Positions 47,014 through 60,350 of a DNA stretch of 64,000 nucleotides are shown here, piece after piece (the first letter of the stretch is position 1; each line of letters starts with the position of its first letter). The stretch is taken from positions 4,109,501 to 4,173,500 of the forward strand of contig NC_135555.1 of assembly GCF_964340395.1 (NCBI RefSeq), read 5' to 3'. The DNA is from Glandiceps talaboti. Lineage: Eukaryota; Hemichordata; Enteropneusta; Spengelidae. A program made the position numbers and the translations under genes. Below the pieces are notes generated by a model. The model was not told where the DNA came from. It searched no databases and saw only the letters and a list, made by a program, of their open reading frames with translations.

Positions 47014-49506
47014 ATGTATAATATCATTTTAGCCATATCAAGTTTGTATCAGTTGTATAGATACCAGTAATGGCTGTTTATCTTGATGAGAAGAAACCAA
47101 TAACACAGAGACCATATGGAAAACATAACTACTTGAACTAGACACTTGCATGAAAAAAAATATATATAAAAAAAATAAAAATAAAAATATACCTACCCCA
47201 CCTATTTTAAATTGAGCGTAATCGGAACCACACAATTTTTTTTTAGGCCTAATCATTGGTGAAATTAGGTAGAAGATATACTAGCGACAGAATTACAGGG
47301 CAACCAATATTTATGAACCCATAGCAAATGATCAACGGCTGATGTACAGAGCTTTTTCATTTGAAATATTAAACAAGGCTATCAATAAAGCTATCAGTTA
47401 CAACTAACAACAAACAAGTTGTCCTGTCTCATTATTTATATTGGAAACTGACATTTTGATGGGTGTGTCTCTTGTGTGTGCATGTATGGAAAAGCAGTAT
47501 TTAATACAGTGTGAAATCCAAACACAACATGTCATGCCATTGTTGGCTGTTTTAACCTCAACTTTTACCTATCTTTCTAAAAAGAAATACATTTTATTCG
47601 GTATAACTTTTTCCTCTTTGTAATTTTTACTTTTTTTCCACAGATTTCTGAATATTTTTTTCTTGTCTTTTTTTCCTTTTTCTTTTTTTATTACTTCAGC
47701 CAAACATTTGGAGAGATTTTGAGAAATTTGATCTTGGCTTGATCTTAATAAACAGTTAAACTGAAGATTTTGCTGAGCCAGGTTGTAAAGGTATTAGTAC
47801 GACACTTTTTTTACTCTCCAGAGATTATAACAAATTTTTTTGTGGTGTTCCTAGTATTGATTTTCACACTTATAAATCATCTTTACAAATGTACAAATCT
47901 ATTCAATATGAAGACTTGAGATGTTGTGTATTACCTGCTTAAAAATTTTTTGTTATAATTTTTATAAAATTTCTTGCACTTAATTTTTTTGTTTGGGTTT
48001 ATAAAATTAATGGTTTTTGCTTCAAATATTTTGTTTTGTCAAAGTTGTTAGGCAGGGTGATTCCCCAGGTCCTACGTAGTATTAATTTTTGTCACTACTG
48101 GTATGATTTATTGAACACAGTTGAAATTAATTAACATTAACAATAGTTCAGTTGTTTGTTTCATGTTGAATTAATATTTTGTGAACTACACTTGCATGCA
48201 TGGTAAAAAGACGTACATGTAATAGACTGGAATCCTTCAGTTTGATGGTTTTGTGTATTTACAATTCAAGCTGACACAGGTTTACATGTAGTTTAATTTA
48301 CAAATGATAAGGCTGTAGAATTGTAATTATGTCAACACTAAAGAAAACTACATGTAACATTATTTGTATATTTACTAAAATGTGAACAGATTGGAACTGT
48401 ACAAAAGGATGGTTGATGAAATTCATACACTGAAGCAAACATGGAAACATTTATGTTTATTTTGCACCAAATATGTGTAGTTCTGATGAATGTAACAACT
48501 GAAAATGAGTTGGTGACCAAATACAGAATAGATGACTCTGCTTATATAAGTGATACATTTTATAATATGTTATTAATATATATTAGTATACATGTACATT
48601 TTTGTAAACATGGCTGAATTCCTAATATTGAACATTCTGATTAAGATTCAGAAAAATAGTGAATACAAAAAAAATAGTGAATAGTGAATGATGTAGTGGC
48701 TAGTTCTTGTAACATTCATACAACAGTTAATCACATTATATACACACTGTATGTGTAAATGGTATATGCCATGGTAATGAAAATATCTCGGCCCTGGGAG
48801 TAATTTTCCCTGTGAATGGATGTCCGGGCACCCTAGACTGACAGATTTGTGGTTGTTTGCACTCCTGTAACCATGAGTGGATTGGCAAATCTTTAAGCTG
48901 TGGGCACACTTCCTGCTAGAAAGAAATATCATATTTACTCTTGTTAAGTACTATGTAAGAATATACTGTAAACCTGGACATATTCACTCTAAAAGACTTA
49001 TTTTTGCTTGTATTGCTGGAAAACAAATACGTAAAATAAGTAGTGACTAAATGCCTTATAGTATATGAACACAATGTACCAGTGTGGTAATTAGTAAAAA
49101 TAAGTCTTTGAGAACTAGATGAAGACTGTAAAATCGCAAAATTTTCTAGCAGTGAAAATAACAAGGTTTACAGTGTTACATGTGGCTGTGTTGTTTTTTT
49201 ACCATTTGCTAATGAATTATCATGTACTAGTATATGATGTATGAAAAGGAATTTGTAAATGTTTCCTTTGCTCATTAGCATTAATCCAGTATGGCATAAT
49301 TTTTTTATATAATCAATGTTATAATCCAGATGTGGGTGGTGTATTGTTAATGTTGTCTATGTTTTCATTTCAATAATAAAAAAATTAACAAGGAAACAAA
49401 ATATCGTCTGGTTCTAGGTATTACATTTCATGCCACCCCTAGGTCTGTTTTCTTATATACTAGACTCCCTTTGTTTCCTAACCTACAGGTATCATACAGA
49501 TTATGA
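47014..49506. other. Non-coding, nothing recognised
   Basis: AT-rich with T-rich runs (47560-48000). The open frame at 48648-48932 (minus) overlaps a slightly CpG-richer patch but has no recognisable domain. Confidence 0.5.
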
Positions 49507-49770
49507 TTATTTATAATCCAGTCTCTTCCCTTCATGTAAGAGTCGCCTAGCTGTGTTGAAACACCCTTTGTCATCAAATCCTTTTCTCATCACAGAATTA
49601 CAAATATCGATACTATAATTCTCTCCCTGTCCTTCATGTAAGTGCGTAACAGTGTTGAAACAACCTGCATCTTCAGACCTTTTCTTGCCATAAAAATTGG
49701 AAATGTTATTATCCTGTTCAAAGTCCTTGTAATAGGTTACTGTTCTAGTTGTGTTCGATTTAAAATGCAT
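49507..49770 (-). CDS. Unrecognised ORF with an internal two-fold repeat
   Basis: An 87-codon frame whose second half repeats itself: DAGCFNTVTHLHEG and, 33 residues later, DKGCFNTARRLLHEG, each preceded by a basic KR/RK step. The repeat is visible in the DNA too (GTGTTGAAACA twice, CCTTCATGTAAG twice), so it may be a tandemly duplicated non-coding unit. Conserved Cys, Phe and the HEG ending would suit a coding repeat, perhaps the last exon of a repetitive protein. I do not recognise the family and found no neighbouring exon. Confidence 0.25.
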   Translation of the reverse strand: MHFKSNTTRTVTYYKDFEQDNNISNFYGKKRSEDAGCFNTVTHLHEGQGENYSIDICNSVMRKGFDDKGCFNTARRLLHEGKRLDYK

Positions 49771-52700
49771 GAAATAGACATGTAACCTTTATGTAATTTG
49801 TATGTTTATTTCACTTTGAATCACATAGCAAGACTATAAAAATATTCATTGGATTGTGTCTGTAAACATTAACAGTTTTATCCAGTATTTAACAGTCCAA
49901 TCCAAAGACGTTTACAGAATACTAACATCACAACGTAAAGAATACAGACTTAATTGACTCAGACTGGTATTCATAGGGATTTATTTGCGAGACAGTATTA
50001 ACATCACACTGTGTCACAAGAGACCGTGAAGTATTACAAAAATTTGAATTCTTTTCAAGACACCTTTCCTTGATGAGCCGTTTCTAACAAAGAATCATTG
50101 TTAGTGGTTGTAAGGCTTGTAATGTGGAATGTGAACATGAAATTTATGATTGTTATGTTTCTAAGTACCTGTCTAGTCATTGTTAGCATTAGAGAATCGA
50201 TTTCTAAATCTCATGTAGCAATATTGGCATTTGTATGCAGTTAAATTTTAATGGCTATACTGATGTGACATGCTGATACTTGTTTTGGCATTTCACATTT
50301 TCAGAGGAAAAATGCAAAATGATAGAATTATTGTATTATATATACCATTATGCAAGCCAACTTGTATGGAGTGTGTATGTGTTTGAATAGAAAATACCAG
50401 ATTTATATCGTGACAACACACATATCTATGTCATTGGTTCTGTGATGTTCAAAATATGAGCCAAAATGTTCAACATTGCTATAAAGTTCCCCATTTTCCT
50501 GGTATTTAGCTGGTGCAGATAGTAAATTTTTTTCCAATATTTTCTTCATTCAGCTGGAAAAAATTGGTGACAATAGGTTTGATTACTTTTTGGCGTTGGC
50601 TTGTAGTGATGAAGTACTTTGTGTCACCTGCATTTCCAGCAGTTGAATGAAGATAAATATTTATGGACTAATATCTAAATATCTCAGTTGTTGATTTGTA
50701 TGTTCTGTGTCCTATAAGCGTGTAGGGATTTGGTTGGTTTGGGTCTTTTTATGTGCACTGTATTCTACTCTATATATATTGTTTATGAAATAAGTCAAAA
50801 TAGGATATGATGATGACCCAAACAAAAACAATAGCAACAACAACAACAACAACAACAACAATAATCAAATGTCTCTTATAGTTAAAGCAAACATTTATGG
50901 TGTAGATATGGCACAAATTCACCCACTCTCAGTCCAAGAAATTCTTCCAGGCACATTTGAGAGTTTTATTGGCTATTCCAAGATGACACATTATAACACA
51001 GAATAGACCTGAAGTTTTGATGATCCACTTCAAAAATAACCATTTATCATTTTGAAATGGAGAAACAATTGAAAAAGCCACCAAACTTTTGAGGAAGTAG
51101 AATTGCAAATTTCAGCAAGTGGCTGTCTTACTGTTTTGGTAAGAGATTTTTTTTTATACAAAATGCCCACTCAGTTGGATATTATTGTGAATAAACATGA
51201 CATTTGGTCTGTAGATGCTGACAAGACAATCACAGGTTATTGTCCTGGGATTTAAATTTCAGATCATAGGGTTCTGCCTAGAGGTATCAACATGAACTGT
51301 AGCTATAAATTTATAGGATAAATTAAGGAAAGTTAACATGTTTGCTAAAAGTTTCCATGTATCCATCTCAAGGCTGATTCTATAAACATACCTCCTGAAG
51401 TACAGCTAGTGACTTTTGAACATGTAGCAATAGGAGATATCTGAGATAACATTGGTATTTGTAATATGGTTGCTATTTGATATTGCGCACACTTCTGATT
51501 TCCCTATCAAATATTTTTAGTCGATAATGAAAATAAAGCAAACATCTATTGTAACATGATCCTCATATTAGGATAATGAAATTTAATAATGAAATTGTCA
51601 TCCTCTGGAATTGAACTTGAAAATCAAGTTTCTACAAAATCCATTCGTTCAATTTTCATACCAGAGAAGATTATTTGATATGATGTGAAAACAAATACAC
51701 TCGGCATACATTCATACATACCATATATATATGTTGAAACAAATCAGAGTTGGCAGTGTGTTAGAAGTGCTTTAAGTAGAATGTGCCTCAGAAATTAACT
51801 CTTTAAACTTTTCCTATTAATTTGTTCAAGAAAACTTCAACCCATTCTCAATTAAGATCAAGAAAAATCTGGGGTTACAGCCTTACCATACAAATTTTTA
51901 AAATCAATATCACCAAAATTTAGTGTCTGAGTATGGGCACCAAATACTGTGTTTATAACACTATAAAAATTGATGATTTCCTTGAAAACAAGATAGAGAA
52001 CTTAGAAATTTCTTTAATATTTCAAAAGAAAGTTTGGCAAGAATTGGAGAACTTTGATTTTCGAGATTTGTTCCAGTGGTACATTTTACTTTAAGTGTAC
52101 ACAAAGAGACTTAGAAATCAAGAGAGAGTTGTTCAGAATTTGGTACCAAAACTGTCATCTACAAATTCAGATTAGAGCTGCACCAATGTCTAGAGATAGT
52201 GAGTGTTGAAGTAGTTTAAATAGAATGGATACATTTCCATGAAAGGTAAACATCAAAGTCAAAAAAGTTACGACCTTTAACCTCTCAAGCTGCATAATTT
52301 TACAAAAATTACTAATAATGGATAAAATGGTTGTATGGAGTGGGAAGAATACCAGAATGCCTGAACATTATTACCACCACATATTCTTTCTTGTTGAAGT
52401 GAATGAATACTTTGATTTGTAATTTTCCTTTGCTTATTTCAATGTACATAAATGAGATCTCGTAAACCTATTTATTTTTTTATACCAGGCTGTATTGCAC
52501 GTAATCCATCTCTATGTAGAGTAGCTTGAATGTAAATTCATTTAATCTTGGCTCAGACAGTATTTCGTTTACACTTACATATGTTTTTCCATTGACAATA
52601 AAAATAAGACGTAAGGTCAAAAGTTTCCAAGTGATTCATAGCTTTATGTCTTGTGGACTTCATATCATCCAATCAGCTAGTCTGTGTATTGGAAATCTAA

Positions 52701-52989
52701 AACTGATTTATATTGTTTTCTCAGTCCATCAGTAATTTTAGGACTTGATCAGGTGTAATGTCTTATATTCTATGCATTACATCTCATAGATAGTGGGTTG
52801 GGTGTTTGATTAATTGTATGATGGATGCATAAGGTTTCAAAATGCAAAATGTTACTTGTTAATGGCACAGAAATTATCAAAATAGAAAAGTTAAATTGCA
52901 TGGAGTTATTTTATATCAAAAATAGATATTCATCCTGTAATTATATTTCAGTGTACAGCTACCAGGTAAATTGATTCACTTATTAGTAT
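49771..52989. other. Non-coding, small (CAA)n only
   Basis: AT-rich. A CAA trinucleotide run is at 50835-50861. No coding exon or large repeat was recognised. Confidence 0.5.
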
Positions 52990-53353
52990 TAGTCTAGATG
53001 CTATACGTAGTGGGTTTGATTTTCTACAATCTCTCTCTCCATGTATAGTCAAATGAACAATAATCTAGCTAAATCTCCTGCTGGCGAAAGGGTGAACAGC
53101 GCATGTCAGTAATCTGTCGTACTTTAACAGGCAGTTGTAATTGGTTACTTTGTGCAGTTTATTACAAACTCAACCTCCATTTTGAAAGTAAGTTGGGTGA
53201 AGATGCGATAATGTCATCACGTTTACACCAATGCTCTAATAGCATTAAACTATGATAAACGCTTTTGATGTTAAGAATAAAATATGGACATTTGACTAGG
53301 ATCTGGAGAGAGATCATAGAATGCTGAACCCACCATGTATAGCACCTAGACTA
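52990..53353. mobile_element. TAGTCT-family TIR element, long form 1
   Basis: The left end TAGTCTAGATGCTATACGTA and the complement of the right end, TAGTCTAGGTGCTATACATG, form inverted repeats that extend to about 40 bp with a few mismatches. The 364-bp interior contains GCATGTCAGTAATC and ACAGGC, which recur inside the element at 59463-59856. Confidence 0.75.
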
Positions 53354-54564
53354 GTATGTTAATTATATTTGCATACCAAACTATCTCAAATAGTATGATT
53401 CATCAAAACCTGCCTTGCCTTTTCCTTTTCACATTTCTTAATGAGACATATTCCTTTATCATTTGTTTTATTATTCCATCAAATCTAAGATTCAAACATT
53501 TTGAAAAGGTTTGATAAACACAATGCTAAGTGTAGTGTTTACAAAGATCTTGTCATCGAAATTGATGAAGTGTAAGAAAACACACATCTTGTTTGTAGTG
53601 CAGTGCGACAGAGACTACGCTGAATGGATTTGAAAATGTCAAATGCTATTCACCCAAGTAGAAAATATGTTTTCCATCATGCAGAAAAATAGCGTGTTCC
53701 TTAGAAAGAAAATCAATTGAGTTCCAATTCGTAAAATCAAGTAATGATCATGTGTTGTTATTGGGACATTGATCTGAAAAATTCAGGGTCGTCTTGCGGA
53801 AACTGAAAAACAACTTGGTATGAATTAGGGTAGGTATTTTTGAAAATTAGTTGTGTTACTGTCAGAAAACATGGTATTTGTTGTAGAAGTTAAAGAAATA
53901 GATGAAATGTTTTATGTATGCTGTGAAAGGTCAGCATGAAAAATTATCCATTTCCATTTTGAAACTTAATCTTAGCATCTTCATCATCTTCACCTTTCCC
54001 ACCCCTGTAACACCATTATTTAAAGTGGTCCACTATTGAAAAAGGTAGGGCTGTACCACTTTTTAGGGTAAGAAGATTGATAGCTGGCGAGGGTGATGGA
54101 AAGGGAATCAAAATAAAGAAATATTGAATAATGGCTGTTATTATATATCATTATGTGCTATTGATTAGCTGAACCTGTAACAAAAGTAAATCAATTTTGA
54201 TGAGGCGGCTGAGTCAATAATGTTTGTAGACTGAGTAAACACAGCCAGTAGAAACTCATTGAAACTTGTTTACAAGGAATTAATATGTTGTGGTGAGCTC
54301 AATTCATGGAAGTTAATTAGTAACAAATTAGAAAAAGTTTATATGACCCTTGGTGTCAGTAGTAATCCACAATAATATTTATCATATCCCTGCTACAATA
54401 ACCAGATGGCTATTCATGTCTTCCAATTGATTGCATTTTTATCAGCAAGAGCAGTTTCATGTAAATTGTGTTACACGATGTTTGCAGTAAAACAGTCATC
54501 AAGTGTTTCCAAAGTTTTATTACAGGCCTGGTGTCTATTACAGGATGCCTTGGAGAATATTGTA
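53354..54564. other. Non-coding, nothing recognised
   Basis: AT-rich spacer. The short open frame at 54406-54612 shows no family features. Confidence 0.5.
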
Positions 54565-54955
54565 CATGTGGCAATCATAGTCTGTAGATTTGTGGACTTT
54601 AGAATATTATGAATGTGGCTGTTGTGGACTCTAGAATATTATAAATGTGGCCATTGTACTCTGTAAATTTGTGGACTCTAGAATATGTGGCCATCGTAGT
54701 CTAGATTTGTGGACTCTACAAATTACAATTTTATAAATGTGGCCATCGTGGTCTGTAAATTTATATAATAAATGTGGCCGTTGTAGTGTAGATTTGTGCA
54801 ACTTTACAATATTATAAATGTGGCCATCCTGGTTTATAGATTTGTATTATAAATGTGGCCATCCTGGTTTATAGATTTATGTAACAAATGTGGTCGTTGT
54901 AGTCTAGATTTGTAGACTATATATATAAGAATATAATATTAAATGTGGCTGTTGT
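54565..54955. repeat. Irregular minisatellite, about 10 units
   Basis: AAATGTGGCCATCGT followed by GTCTGTAGATTTGTGGACT recurs at about 54565, 54612, 54645, 54687, 54737, 54772, 54815, 54851, 54887 and 54942. Period varies from 33 to 55 bp. Most units keep TGTGGCC(A/G)T. Confidence 0.8.
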
Positions 54956-55215
54956 TAGCGGCTTGTTGTATATACATCATGTCTGTATGAATGACACAAA
55001 CCAGAAATACTAATAGTGATGAGGAAGTACTTGTACAGCATGGACAAGCCTGTAATCCACATCTGGAACAGTTGGAAATGTATACCATACAGTAAACATA
55101 GATCACAAGGGAAGCATAGGCTAACAGGTAGCTGACCGGTCAGTAGCCTGGAATTCATCCAATGGAAAAGGACCGCATGGAGTCAATGTAACGACATGTC
55201 GATGTGACCAAGCCA

Positions 55216-55300
55216 TGCATTTATTAGTCTAGTTCCTATACCCTATCATTATGATTTACACCTCCATGTTTGTTGGTATCCATTCCAGACTATGCATTTA
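55216..55300 (-). mobile_element. TAGTCT-family micro-MITE, copy E, with 8-bp TSD
   Basis: The 69-bp element (55224-55292) is inverted relative to copy A and is flanked by exact TGCATTTA direct repeats at 55216-55223 and 55293-55300. An 8-bp duplication indicates hAT-type insertion. Confidence 0.75.
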
Positions 55301-56176
55301 TATGATCCCCGGTATAATTCACAGACAATAAGTTAAAAGAATCCGATAGGTTAAGTGGATATTTGCAGTGATCACATAGAACTAGTGTGAAGTAATAATA
55401 ATCTCAGTGAAATCATTACTATTTCCAAGTTGGCATTACTGGAATTCTAATTGCCTAGACTTAGATTTGTTGTCAAATCAAAAGGTCAAGGGGCAAGTCT
55501 GATGACTATAAATTACACCACTTGCTGTACATAGCAGGAAGACATAGCTGAGGAGTTAACTAATGGTTTGAAGTCTAGTGTAAAATGTAACATACATTGT
55601 AATTAAATTTGATCGACACAGTTTGTGTTTGGGTATAAAATTTGTTGCTGACTGTGTAGACTATGGTTTTAGAATGACCTTTTCACCTTTAAATTGATCC
55701 GCATTCATCTAATGGTAGTTGCTAGCTAATTTGTCATTCTGTCTGTCTGTATTGATTTTGTATCATATTGAATATGAAACTCTGTTGTATTGGAGTAGAT
55801 ATTATGAACTGAGATGCATTATTCTATTTTCTAAAGAACTTCGTAGTAACAACCAACATCTGGAGAACTTGTGGAGATTACGTGACATAGTGTAATGAAT
55901 ACATATGAGTTAGATATTCACTACTTACACGCGCCAACCACTTTCACTGTAAAATATTTGGTATGCTGAAATTAGTTTAATGTTGTCCTTCATCAAATCT
56001 TAGAACTCTCTTAAAATGAAGGTTAGAAAGGATTTAATATCATGTTGGCATCCTGACAATGCTGAAACATGCTGGTATGAATGTAACTTATTGTAAGGCA
56101 GAATATTACCACTTGACTGAATCGTAAAACTCACAAGCTCATTTGAAATTTGTCACTCATTAAGATAAACCAGTGT
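55301..56176. other. Non-coding, nothing recognised
   Basis: AT-rich spacer without ORF or repeat that I can identify. Confidence 0.5.
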
Positions 56177-56466
56177 AAAGGGAACACCACTCCAGGAAAT
56201 AAAGGTGTTTTCATAAACTTTAGGGTCTCATTTCTAATAATTATTCATGTGAAGGAAGTAAGCCCTGAGGAGTTATGAATATTCAGTGTGCATCTAATGA
56301 ATAATCCTGCCCAAGACCCATGATGCAATGGTGTTCCACTGAAAGAACATTAGAGGTGAAAAAGAGTTTCAATTTGATGTTTCTTGGCAACCGAGTGAAA
56401 ATTATGAGATGTGAAATCATGAAACCCAAAGATTATACCTTTATTTCTTGGAATGGCATTCCCTTT
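56177..56466. mobile_element. 290-bp TIR element (AAAGGGAA ends)
   Basis: The left end AAAGGGAACACCACTCCAGG and the complement of the right end AAAGGGAATGCCATTCCAAG are followed by AAATAAAGGT on both sides. No coding capacity. MITE-like; the superfamily is undetermined. Confidence 0.7.
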
Positions 56467-57540
56467 TAGTACAGGGTATACTATAACTTTTGAAAATGTC
56501 AAGTGAGTGATATTCACAATAGCCGTTCAGGATTAGTCATACATACTCTCTGCTAGCTTTAGTATCAATGTTTTTTGCAATTCAAATCGTTAAATGTTGA
56601 TAGATGGATGGATCTGGTTCGATGTTTTCATGCCAAAGTCTACATGTACAAAATGTACGACTCTCCTCTGTGTTAATTTATTATTTTCAACCTATTAGAA
56701 TTAGATGACAATCATTTTTATATTTTTATTTAAAGTGTATCTCATAATGTTCCACCGTCATCTCATATTCTTTTGTTGTCATGAAATTGTCCAGAAATTT
56801 TAATATGAATGTAAAATGTGAAATCTATGCATGAAATGGTAAACACAGTACCTGCAAATGTCAGTAACTTTTCGAAAATAATTTCGCCATGAAATGAACT
56901 ACTTTTTTTGCTCTACTCCATAACCATGTGTGATCAGAAAGTGATTAAACTAAGCTGTATTTGGCTTTAATACTGTCGTATTCAAAATGTTCAGTGATTG
57001 AAATAAGTTGGTTGCATTTGGCTGTAATATTTAAAATGTTGAAGTTCAGTGAGTAAAATTACTTTGTTGTAAAAAATAATTCATGTTATTACTTGGAATA
57101 TAGAAATAAAATAGAAAGTTGTATCAAAGAATGGTACTGAATATGAAATACAGCCTCAATGCAGTGTCCATGTGTTGCCATAGTAACATGGAACAATGGC
57201 TATTCCAAGATACTTCATTCCAAGGATATAAAATATAGGTAAGAATAGATTCCAGACTAACACTGAACAAAATAAATTTCAGTTATATTATAGCTGCTGA
57301 GACATAATTGCTACTGCACAGTGTTATTTTTATGCATATCTGTGTTCATCAGTGTCAGTGCCAGCCAGATACTTGCTATGCTAGGTTGCCAGAAAGTACA
57401 TTTTCTGTATGTATATATACATGTACATGTATGCACAGTTCAAACGTTGAAGTTGTGTACACAGGATCTGTCACCAAGGAAATTGAGTTAAGGGGTTGGC
57501 TTGTTTGACATCCACCTAGCATGCACTGTCAAGTGCTTGC
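56467..57540. other. Non-coding, nothing recognised
   Basis: AT-rich. A small related pair (TGTATTTGGCTTTAATACTGT and TTGCATTTGGCTGTAATATT, near 56955 and 57010) suggests an old local duplication. Confidence 0.5.
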
Positions 57541-57650
57541 CCATTTGTACATGATTTGCTGCAGTAAACATTTTTACAAGATTTACTGCAGTCAACATGT
57601 GTACATGATCTGCTGCAGTCAACTTTTGTACATGATCTGCTGCAGTCTAT
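57541..57650. repeat. Short tandem repeat, about 4 units
   Basis: Units resembling TGTACATGATCTGCTGCAGT, about 30 bp apart, occur four times. Confidence 0.8.
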
Positions 57651-59090
57651 ACAGTAGACAGACCTACTGTTTGCAGGAGTGACATCAAACTTAGATTATG
57701 AAAGCTGAGTAAGTGCATGTCATTTTGATGAGAAAGCTATGAGTACATAGACTATTGTAATGACTCTGTTTTGAAGAGAACTGTACCTGGCAATGTCTTT
57801 TTACTGACATTGATGATATATAGATTGATAGTCTATAAGTTTGATGACTAGATAGTCTGCATGTATTAACTAGATTTCCAAGGTCATCTCAGTAGTCTAC
57901 ATTTGGAGACCTAATTGACTGGAAACCGTTGCTTCAAAAGCCATGCTATGTCGTTGCTGTTTTACAAATGGTTTGTGATGGGTGGTGTAGGAATGTCAAC
58001 CTTAGAATCTCTTTATTTTCTCTTAACCTTAAATTCATATTATGGTATAGACCATTGTATTTCCTTTAGTTTTATCTACACTGGAGAACAGAAGAACATG
58101 AACTCTAAAGAGTGGTTGCTAAGATACCCTTCCCCACCCACTCCTGTCCTCCATAAATGGACTGCAGGTGGAATAGCACTGCTATGGTGAAATTGAAGAC
58201 GGATTGATGGCCAAGCATAGTACTTGGTGGCTTCCACCTGAAGGGTAGTAAGTATTCCAAGAATAGAAGGTCGTCCCCCCCCCCCCCCCCCCCAGTAGGT
58301 TTCCTAGAAAGTTTTCAAAGAAAGTCATATGTTTTGCTGTAGCTACATGTAATAATAATATGTGTCTGAGACTGCTATTGGAAGAGGTACATTCTAAATA
58401 ACTAGTTGTATACATGTAAATGAATGTTGGTGTATTAGCAGTTGGACCTTGAGGTGGTCAGCATTCTTGGAACAGATGTGTTTCTTAGAATAGCTTTTTG
58501 AAAAAGATAATACCTTGTCCTTCATTACTCTATAGGCATACAGCTATTAGGAATAGATGGCTGGATGTGGCAGTGTTTTGCTTCAGTTAATGCATATATT
58601 TACAGTCTCAATAGTCTTGTCCCCACCTGAATTGATTTGAAGTGGATACAAACTGAATTAATTCAGTTAAATTGGTTCGAAACCAGTTTCTGTCCAGACT
58701 TGTACATTTTATTTTGATGTTTGAATTAAATCAGCATAGCATAACTAGAACATTTTCAATGTGACCGTAGCCATAATGCATTGTTATTTTGCAGAGGTCT
58801 AGAACATATGTCATTTATGGTGGAAAATGTTCCTGTGTCTAATCCTGAATTTCTTTACTCATATTCTGTCATATGGTCATGTTTGGAATTTTATTTCTTT
58901 CCTAAATGTGCCATACTTAAAGGTCAAATAAAGTGTATACGCAAAAGAAGAATTGAAATATTTATTTTATACATTTGATCAATTTAGGGTGACGTATTTA
59001 ATTTACTTTCCATTCACTAGTATGTGTCATTTACAGTTTCAATTTAGTCCAATTACAGTCATTTGCATCGACAAAAAATACCAACTGAAT
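57651..59090. other. Non-coding, one C19 tract
   Basis: C19 at 58275-58293, followed by CAGTAGG. The open frame at 57915-58190 has no recognisable domain. Nothing else is supported. Confidence 0.5.
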
Positions 59091-59230
59091 TTCTCTGTAT
59101 GTGTTAGGGATTGCAATCAATGCTGTAATATCACACTGATATTTTAATGTTAAATGTAATTTCTGTGTATGTGTTAGGGATGGCAATCAATGTAGTAATA
59201 TCACGCTGATATTTTAATGTTAAATGTACT
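59091..59230. repeat. 70-bp tandem duplication
   Basis: 59091-59160 and 59161-59230 are near-identical head-to-tail copies (GTATGTGTTAGGGATTGCAA against GTATGTGTTAGGGATGGCAA), differing at a handful of bases, so this is a recent duplication. Confidence 0.9.
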
Positions 59231-59462
59231 TAAAAAGGAAACACTTTAGATTTTATCACCCTTGTGCAAGAGAAAGCTTAAAATATATCTTTACTGAAAA
59301 TCTGGGAAAAATAACATTCAGGGGTTTCCATAATTAGATGCATGTAACAATTTGGAAAATGCAAGATTTTCTAAAATGTCCACATTTGTATCATGTTGGC
59401 TAACAAATAGTATATACTTTTGTATTGCAATGTTTGACAATGTCAGTATTTACATTTGTATG

Positions 59463-59856
59463 TAGTCTAGTTCCTGACAGACCATATTCATACTACGTTT
59501 CATACTATACCATGTAGCCAATCCTGTTACTCAAGGCGTTAATTGTGGTTCAACCCCATGGTGGGCGAAGTGCAAATGGTGCATGTCAGTAGTAATCCAT
59601 CACAAATTGACAGGCTATCATCATCGTTCTCATATTTCTATTACTGATATGATATGCAAATGTCCAACCAGGACTCCACCTCTGCTACCTCCAGTCTGTT
59701 TAAACTAGAATCACATGGGGACGCGATGTCATGTTTATATGAACTCTGTTGGGGGAAGTAGAGAATTCTGTGCGAGAGTAAAAAACAGGATTGACTAGAC
59801 AGTATATAGTATGAAGATAATGTACTACGGAATATGGTCTGTCAGGAACTAGACTA
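59463..59856. mobile_element. TAGTCT-family TIR element, long form 2
   Basis: The 27-bp terminal repeats are exact inverses: the left begins TAGTCTAGTTCCTGACAGAC and the right ends GTCTGTCAGGAACTAGACTA. Weaker symmetry continues inward for about 30 bp. The interior shares GCATGTCAGTA...AATC and GACAGGC with the element at 52990-53353. Confidence 0.85.
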
Positions 59857-59977
59857 GTATTTATGAAATTCGGATTGATTAACACTTGTATGACATTTAG
59901 AAGTCTTCATTCATAATAATTTTGTAATGGGTATTTCACAACATTTGTCCTACTGATAGTGTCAGGTCCTATATAGA

Positions 59978-60350
59978 TAGTCTACTCTGGATGCCAACAT
60001 GGTCTTGAACTAAACCATCTGGTCAAAGTCTCTCAATCATCACAAAATGTCCAATCAATGAACCCCAATCGTTATAGCGACGTAAACAGTGTAAAGTAGC
60101 ATCCAGAGCTGACAAATACGCCATATTTGGACATTACATAAGTAAACACTAACTTTATGAGGGACTGTGTTATTGGTTAGAATTTTGTGATTGATTAACA
60201 AAGACATGATGTTAATGACTGTGTTGGTGGCTGTGGATGATTTTTAAATTGCATCTCATGCATCTCAGGACTTCTACTTGAGTATAACGACTTTGACTAT
60301 ACTGCGAGTGGAAATGTAAATCGTAATAATACCGTATAGGAACTAGACTA
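59978..60350. mobile_element. TAGTCT-family element, copy C (expanded or nested)
   Basis: The left part (TAGTCTACTCTGGATGCCAA, CATGGTCTTGAACTAAACCAT) and the right part (AATGTAAATCGTAATAATAC, CGTATAGGAACTAGACTA) match the two halves of copy A, but about 300 bp separate them. An inverted GCATCCAGAG at about 60101 suggests a second element inserted in the first. Confidence 0.6.
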
